Shown piece by piece: positions 59,520-64,000 of a stretch of 64,000 nucleotides of DNA. The DNA comes from Streptomyces venezuelae (lineage in GTDB: Bacteria; Actinomycetota; Actinomycetes; Streptomycetales; Streptomycetaceae), in NCBI RefSeq assembly GCF_008642295.1, contig NZ_CP029190.1:3339001-3403000 (forward strand), written 5' to 3'. A program made the translations under genes and the position numbers. The notes under the pieces were generated by a model. The model was not told the DNA's origin. It did no database searches and saw nothing but the letters and a program-made list of their open reading frames with translations. Position 1 is the stretch's first letter. Each line of letters opens with the position of its first letter.

Positions 59520-60461
59520 GTGAAACCCGTGAAACACGTCATCGCCCTCGATGTGGGCGGCACCGGGATGAAGGCCGCCCTCGTCGCCGAGGACGGCTCC
59601 CTGCTCCACGAGGCGCGCCGCGCGACCGGCCGCGACCGGGGCCCCGAGGCCGTCGTCGAGTCGATCCTCGGCTTCGCCGCCGAACTGCACGCCCTGGGCG
59701 CGCAGCGGTACGGCCGGCCCGCCTCGGCCGCCGGAATCGCCGTCCCCGGCATCGTCGACGCCGACCACGGCATCGCCGTCTACGCGGCCAACCTCGGCTG
59801 GCGCGACGTCCCGCTGCGCGAGCTCGCCGGCCGCCGCCTGGGCGGCATCCCCGTCGCCCTCGGGCACGACGTGCGCACGGGCGGCCTCGCCGAAGGCCGC
59901 ATCGGCGCCGGCCGCGGCGCCGACCGCTTCCTCTTCGTCCCGCTCGGCACCGGCATCGCCGGCGCCATCGGCATCGCCGGCCGCATCGAGGCCGGCGCCC
60001 ACGGCTACGCCGGCGAGATCGGCCACATCGTGGTCCGCCCCGGCGGCCTCGCCTGCGGCTGCGGCCAGCACGGCTGCCTGGAGACCCTGGCCTCCGCCGC
60101 CGCCGTCAGCCGCGCCTGGGCGACCGCCTGCGGCGACCCCGGCGCGGACGCCGCCGACTGCGCCGAGGCCGTCGCCTCCGGCGACGCCCGCGCCCGGGAG
60201 GTCTGGCAGACCGCCGTCGGCGCCCTCGCCGACGGCCTCGTCACCGCCCTCACCCTGCTGGACCCCCGCACGCTGATCATCGGTGGCGGGCTCGCCGAGG
60301 CCGGGGAAACCTTGTTCACACCCCTACGGACGGCCGTCCGGGAACGCGTGACGTTCCAGCGGCTGCCCCACATCGTTCCGGCCGCCCTCGGGGACACCGC
60401 CGGATGCCTGGGCGCAGGGCTGCTCGCCTGGGATCTACTCGCCACGGAGGTACCAGCCTGA
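59520..60461 (+). CDS. nagK: N-acetylglucosamine kinase (ROK family)
   Basis: Phosphorylates GlcNAc to GlcNAc 6-phosphate. 313 residues. The ATP-binding DVGGTGMKAALVAEDG opens the protein, the ROK zinc motif is GLACGCGQHGCLETLAS near 180, and the substrate-binding GHDVRTGGLAEGRIGAGRG and His in GEIGHIVV are in place. The GTG at 59520 is used, with another GTG at 59529; neither has a clear ribosome site. The stop overlaps the nagA ATG by one base (TGATG), so kinase and deacetylase are coupled. A dre site lies just upstream. Confidence 0.92.
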   Translation: MKPVKHVIALDVGGTGMKAALVAEDGSLLHEARRATGRDRGPEAVVESILGFAAELHALGAQRYGRPASAAGIAVPGIVDADHGIAVYAANLGWRDVPLRELAGRRLGGIPVALGHDVRTGGLAEGRIGAGRGADRFLFVPLGTGIAGAIGIAGRIEAGAHGYAGEIGHIVVRPGGLACGCGQHGCLETLASAAAVSRAWATACGDPGADAADCAEAVASGDARAREVWQTAVGALADGLVTALTLLDPRTLIIGGGLAEAGETLFTPLRTAVRERVTFQRLPHIVPAALGDTAGCLGAGLLAWDLLATEVPA

Positions 60462-61612
60462 TGTCCGGAAGCGCTCACAGCACCGTTCTCTCCGGCGCCA
60501 GGGTGGTGCTGCCCACCGGGACCGTCAGAGGCGGCCGGGTCATCGTCACCGGCGACCGCATCGCGGGCAGCGCACCCGAGGGCGCCGCGACCATGGACCT
60601 GTCCGGACACTGGATCGTCCCCGGCTTCGTGGACATGCACAACCACGGCGGCGGCGGGGCCTCGTTCACCTCCGGCACCCCGGAGGAGGTGCTCCGGGGC
60701 GTGGCCACCCACCGCCGGCACGGCACCACCACCCTGGTCGCCTCCACCGTCACCGGCGACCTCGACGAACTCGCCCGCCGGGCGGGCCTGCTGGCCGAAC
60801 TGGTCCAGCAGGGCGACATCGCCGGCATCCACTTCGAGGGCCCGTTCATCTCCCCCTGCCGCAAGGGCGCGCACAAGGAGGACCTGCTGCGCCACCCCGA
60901 CCCGGCAGAGGTCCGCAAGCTGATCGACGCCGCCCACGGGACCGCCCGGATGGTCACCCTGGCCACCGAACTCCCGGGCGGGCTGGACTCCGTACGGCTG
61001 CTCGCCGAGCACGGGGTGATCGCCGCCATCGGGCACACCGACTCCACGTACGAGCAGACCCGGCAGGCCATCGACGCGGGCGCCACCGTCGCCACCCACC
61101 TCTACAACGCGATGCCCGGCATGGAGCACCGCGCGCCCGGCCCGATCGCCGCGCTGCTGGAGGACGAGCGCATCACCGTCGAGCTGATCAACGACGGCAC
61201 CCACCTGCACCCGGCCATGCTGGAGCTGGCCTTCCACCACGCGGGCGCCGGACGGGTCGCGCTGATCACCGATGCGATGGACGCCGCCGGCTTCGGCGAC
61301 GGCATCTACCACCTCGGCCCGCTGGAGGTGGAGGTCAGGGACGGGGTCGCACGACTGGTCGAGGGCGGCTCGATCGCGGGCTCCACTCTGACCCTGGACA
61401 CCGCCTTCAAACGGTCCGTCACCGTCGACCGGCTGCCGGTCGAATCGGTGGTCCAGGCGATCTCCGCGAACCCCGCACGGCTCCTCGGCGTCTACGACCG
61501 GGTCGGCTCGCTGGAACCGGGCAAGTACGCCGACCTGGTGGTCCTGGACGCGGACTTCGACCTCAAGGGAGTCATGCGGCACGGCGAATGGATCGTCAAC
61601 CCGCTCGGCTGA
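60461..61612 (+). CDS. nagA: N-acetylglucosamine-6-phosphate deacetylase
   Basis: Removes acetate from GlcNAc 6-phosphate to give glucosamine 6-phosphate, whose level signals amino-sugar supply to DasR. 383 residues, amidohydrolase fold. Metal and substrate residues are visible in PGFVDMHNHGGGGASFTSG, GIHFEGPFISPCRKGAH, IAAIGHTDSTYEQT and ALITDAMDAAGFGDG (catalytic Asp). THLYNAMPGMEHRAPG is typical. It receives GlcNAc 6-phosphate from NagK and, in principle, from MurQ 22 kb away. NagB is not in the window. Confidence 0.96.
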   Translation: MSGSAHSTVLSGARVVLPTGTVRGGRVIVTGDRIAGSAPEGAATMDLSGHWIVPGFVDMHNHGGGGASFTSGTPEEVLRGVATHRRHGTTTLVASTVTGDLDELARRAGLLAELVQQGDIAGIHFEGPFISPCRKGAHKEDLLRHPDPAEVRKLIDAAHGTARMVTLATELPGGLDSVRLLAEHGVIAAIGHTDSTYEQTRQAIDAGATVATHLYNAMPGMEHRAPGPIAALLEDERITVELINDGTHLHPAMLELAFHHAGAGRVALITDAMDAAGFGDGIYHLGPLEVEVRDGVARLVEGGSIAGSTLTLDTAFKRSVTVDRLPVESVVQAISANPARLLGVYDRVGSLEPGKYADLVVLDADFDLKGVMRHGEWIVNPLG

Positions 61613-61726
61613 CCGGGCAGTCGGGAGCGGCGCGGCCCGCGGAGCCGGGAGACCGGCCGCCCCGGGGGGCTGGGCGCCGCGCCCTCCGTTTGGCATGATC
61701 CCCGGCACCGACCGACCGGGGGTGCC

Positions 61727-62635
61727 ATGATCCTGACCGTCACGCTCAACACCGCGCTGGACGTGACGTACCACGTTCCGCGACTGCTGCCGCACGCCTC
61801 GCACCGCGTCTCCGACGTACGCGAACGCCCGGGCGGCAAAGGCGTGAACGTGGCCCGGGTGCTGGCCGCGCTGGGGCACCGGGTGACCGTCACGGGCTTC
61901 GCGGGCGGCCCGGCCGGGGAGCTGCTGCGCGGCTCCCTGGACGGCGTCCACGACGCGCTGGTGCCCTGCGCCGGGAACACCCGCCGCACGGTCGCCGTGG
62001 TCGACGCGACGACCGGGGACACCACCCAGTTCAACGAGGCCGGCCCGGTGATCTCGGCGGCCGAGTGGGCCGGCTTCCAGGACCGCTACCGGGACCTGCT
62101 CGGCACCGCCCGCGCGGTCGCGCTCTGCGGCAGCCTGCCGCCGGGCCTGCCGGTCGGCGCGTACGCCGTGCTGGTACGGGCGGCCCGCGCGGCCGGGGTC
62201 CCGGTCCTGCTGGACACCGGCGGCGAGGCCCTGCGCCGGGGCGTGGCCGCCCGCCCCGACCTGATCAAGCCGAACGCCACGGAGCTGGCCGAGCTGACCG
62301 GCTCCCGGGAGCCGCTGCCGGCCGCCCTGGCGGCCCGTCGGCGCGGCGCGCACGCGGTGGTGGCCTCCCTGGGCCCGGCCGGCCTGCTGGCCGCCACCCC
62401 GGAGGGCACCTGGCAGGCGGCCCCGCCACAGGCCCTGGCCGGCAATCCGACGGGCGCGGGGGACTCGGCGGTGGCGGGCCTGCTGTCGGCGCTGGCGGAG
62501 GGCCTGGACTGGCCGGAACGGCTGTCCAGGGCGGTGGCCCTGTCGGCGGCCACGGTCCGGGCCCCGGCGGCGGGAGAGTTCGACTCTGCCGACTATGCCG
62601 GCCTCCTGCCAGCTGTACGCATCGCGGCTATTTAG
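61727..62635 (+). CDS. PfkB-family sugar-phosphate kinase (1-phosphofructokinase-like)
   Basis: 302-residue kinase of the ribokinase/PfkB superfamily. The opening ILTVTLNTALDVTYHVPRL and RERPGGKGVNVARVLAALGH fit the fructose-1-phosphate/tagatose-6-phosphate kinase branch. The catalytic site is GNPTGAGDSAVAGLLSALAE near 240, and DLIKPNATELAELTGS lies in the middle. GGGGGTGCC before the ATG can serve as ribosome site. It is 114 bases after nagA, so it may share or follow the amino-sugar transcript; the substrate could be a phosphosugar from that route or fructose 1-phosphate. No PTS gene is adjacent. Confidence 0.87.
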   Translation: MILTVTLNTALDVTYHVPRLLPHASHRVSDVRERPGGKGVNVARVLAALGHRVTVTGFAGGPAGELLRGSLDGVHDALVPCAGNTRRTVAVVDATTGDTTQFNEAGPVISAAEWAGFQDRYRDLLGTARAVALCGSLPPGLPVGAYAVLVRAARAAGVPVLLDTGGEALRRGVAARPDLIKPNATELAELTGSREPLPAALAARRRGAHAVVASLGPAGLLAATPEGTWQAAPPQALAGNPTGAGDSAVAGLLSALAEGLDWPERLSRAVALSAATVRAPAAGEFDSADYAGLLPAVRIAAI

Positions 62636-62746
62636 CCCAATCCCCACTTCTCTTCGGCCAAAATCGGCAGCATACGGGCTTCCGTGGCAGAGTCCGCCCC
62701 ACCCCTGGAGTAGAACTGAAGTTCGATAACGAGTGGAAGATGTCCC

Positions 62747-63097
62747 ATGAAGAACAAGCTGCGATCCGCATTGGTCGCAACCGGATTCGCTGCAGCGGCA
62801 GTCCTGGGGACGGCAGGCTCCAGCAGCGCCGCCGACGAGGAGGCCGGCGTCTGGATGAACGGCAATCACCCTTTCAACATCCGCGCCTCCGCCAGCACAA
62901 GTGGGGCGAAGATTGCCACGATCAACAACCCCAGCACCAGGGTCGCTTGCACGGCAACGCCCTGCATTCGGAACAACGACGGCGGTTCCTACAGCTGCTG
63001 GAGTGGCGGGCCGTCTGGCAACGACTGGGTGAAGGTCACATACGGCGGCCGTATCGGCTGGGTGGCCATCTACTGCGTTGAGGCGGGCCGCATCTGA
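62747..63097 (+). CDS. Small secreted SH3-like protein
   Basis: 116 residues. The signal peptide (KNKLRSALVATGFAAAAVLG) is cleaved near GSSSAADEE. The mature part resembles a bacterial SH3 domain: NIRASASTSGAKIATINNPS, then DWVKVTYGGRIGWVAIYCV, with cysteine residues likely paired in disulfides (VACTATPCIRN, YSCWSG, YCVEAG). Such single SH3b proteins bind cell wall or act as small secreted ligands. Its codons are less GC-biased than those of neighbours (e.g. AAC-AAC-CCC-AGC next to TGC, TTC, GAT), and the promoter region is AT-richer. A strong terminator follows. Confidence 0.85.
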   Translation: MKNKLRSALVATGFAAAAVLGTAGSSSAADEEAGVWMNGNHPFNIRASASTSGAKIATINNPSTRVACTATPCIRNNDGGSYSCWSGGPSGNDWVKVTYGGRIGWVAIYCVEAGRI

Positions 63098-63128
63098 CGG
63101 TCCGTCATCGACGGGCTGTGACCGACGG

Positions 63129-63162
63129 GCTGTTCGCCGCCCGCACTGGGGCGGCGAACAGC
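63129..63162. terminator. Bidirectional terminator after the SH3-like gene
   Basis: Perfect 14-bp stem GCTGTTCGCCGCCC / GGGCGGCGAACAGC with a 6-base loop, between convergent genes. Confidence 0.9.
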
Positions 63163-63179
63163 TCAACCCGCCACAGGGG

Positions 63180-64000
63180 TCAACGGCTGGAAAGCGAGAA
63201 CTGGTCGATGACCGCGTCGCACTGATTGCCGGCCTCGCAGGAGATCTTGATGGTGTTCGTCCCCTGCTTGAGGTTGACGTACGAGTAGGTGTTGGTCCAG
63301 CCCTTGGCCCAGTCACCCTCGGCGGCCTTGGAAAAGTTCTTCATGTTGATCGCGCGGCCCTGCGCGGCCCCGTTGATCGTCAGGGTCGCGTTGGCGTCCT
63401 TGCCGGGCACGCCGTAGATCACCCGGAACGTGTACTCACCCGACTTGGGCACGTCGACCGTCCAAGTCACGGACGCGCCGACCTGGTTGAAGTTGCCGAC
63501 ATACTGTCCGCCCTCGGACTTCGCGCCGGGCACCGTGCTCTGCAGCTGGGCACCGCCCGCGATGGCCATGCCCGGGCCGCCCGCGTCGCCCTTGGGGAGG
63601 GCCGCGGCCGAGGACTTCGAGGTGCTCGGTTCCGGGCTGGGCGAGTTCTGCGGGCCCGGCGACTGGTTCTGGCTGGTGCCGCCGGACTGGTTGGCGGTCT
63701 CGTCCTTCTTGTCGTCGCCGTCCTTGCCGAAGGTCACGGCCGCGCCGATACCGATCGCCACCGCGGCGACCACGGCAACGGCCGCGATCAGCAGGCCGCG
63801 GCGGGACGAACCGCCACCGCCGCCGTGACCGCCGTGCGAGGGGCCCGGCTGGGTGTACTGCGGGGGCGGTGCCTGCGGGGGCACGCCGTACCCTCCGGCC
63901 TGGATCGCCTCCGGGGCGGCGTAGTGCGGCTGGGCCTGGGCCTGGGACTGCGGCGGGACGGCTCCGCGCTGCCCGCCGTACGTCCGCTCACCGACGGTAC
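63180..64000 (-). CDS. Membrane-anchored protein with C-terminal carbohydrate-binding module (5' end beyond the window)
   Basis: The frame is open from the right edge to the stop at 63180; the visible 273 codons are the C-terminal part. In order they encode a Pro/Gln/Ala-rich cytosolic region (SQAQAQPHYAAPEAIQAGGY), a basic stop-transfer (GGSSRRG), one transmembrane helix (LLIAAVAVVAAVAIGIGAAV), a Ser/Pro/Gln linker and a beta-sandwich of about 125 residues. The sandwich has VTWTVDVPKSGEYTFRVIYG, LTINGAAQGRAINMKNF and TNTIKISCEAGNQCDAVIDQ, as in CBM35/CBM6-like modules. The CBM would be outside the cell, while the missing N terminus is cytosolic and may carry a kinase or other domain. Confidence 0.82.
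   Translation of the reverse strand, partial: TVGERTYGGQRGAVPPQSQAQAQPHYAAPEAIQAGGYGVPPQAPPPQYTQPGPSHGGHGGGGGSSRRGLLIAAVAVVAAVAIGIGAAVTFGKDGDDKKDETANQSGGTSQNQSPGPQNSPSPEPSTSKSSAAALPKGDAGGPGMAIAGGAQLQSTVPGAKSEGGQYVGNFNQVGASVTWTVDVPKSGEYTFRVIYGVPGKDANATLTINGAAQGRAINMKNFSKAAEGDWAKGWTNTYSYVNLKQGTNTIKISCEAGNQCDAVIDQFSLSSR

Overview
The window is chromosomal DNA from a Streptomyces-type actinomycete. Its GC is very high, third codon positions are almost all G or C, GTG starts are common, and genes include DUF397/XRE, DUF2530, DUF3027 and DUF3263 families, futalosine menaquinone genes, DasR-type (dre) sites, CIRCE-controlled groEL and many short-leader or leaderless genes. Much of the gene order recalls the stretch of the Streptomyces coelicolor core chromosome running from nagKA past groEL2 and murQ to mqnBD; this is from memory. 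No insertion sequence, prophage, CRISPR array, rRNA or tRNA was seen.

Layout. 1-8.5 kb: the start of a P-type ATPase (leaving the left edge), DUF2530, a purine permease, a small accessory patch (orphan ribbon-helix-helix protein, a frameshifted nucleotidyltransferase-like gene and an unknown partner), a MarR-MFS pair, thpR, a 28-residue membrane microprotein and an aldo/keto reductase with a MerR-type dyad. 8.7-20 kb: secreted or cell-surface proteins (M36 metallopeptidase, lipoproteins, SGNH hydrolase, propeller, Rieske lipoprotein), DUF3027-MFS-DUF2771, and mqnB-mqnD of the futalosine pathway facing a cold-shock gene. 20-36 kb: a HAD hydrolase, a membrane protein, a helicase-associated protein and an XPB helicase, the last two separated by a DUF4291 gene and an NB-ARC/TPR gene; then an unknown protein sharing an N-terminal peptide with the NB-ARC protein, a HelD-like RNA polymerase-associated helicase, a Cmx-type efflux pump and an HD protein.

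36-50 kb: cutC behind a dre-like site; murQ and a PTS EIIBC gene (MurNAc use) behind a leaderless 41-codon ORF; an XRE/DUF397 pair; a two-HTH regulator divergent from a 52-residue secreted peptide ending in NGIGWD and a 95-residue partner (the most novel-looking module here); two secreted wall hydrolases sharing an almost identical propeller tail; Uma2, trpF and a HigBA-like toxin-antitoxin pair. 49.7-64 kb: groEL with two CIRCE elements, a cold-shock gene, cysO-thrC, gpgS, otsA, otsB, DUF3263, an orphan sugar-binding lipoprotein divergent from nagK-nagA with dre-like sites on both sides, a PfkB kinase, an SH3-like secreted protein, and a membrane-anchored carbohydrate-binding protein leaving the right edge.

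Functional themes. Amino-sugar recovery is prominent: wall hydrolases release fragments, MurP/MurQ would handle MurNAc, and the binding lipoprotein, NagK and NagA handle GlcNAc under a DasR-like repressor. Compatible-solute genes (gpgS, otsA, otsB) and stress genes (groEL, cold-shock) cluster near the right side. Accessory genes of likely conflict or signalling function are interspersed at about 3-5, 25-32, 40-44 and 47-50 kb.
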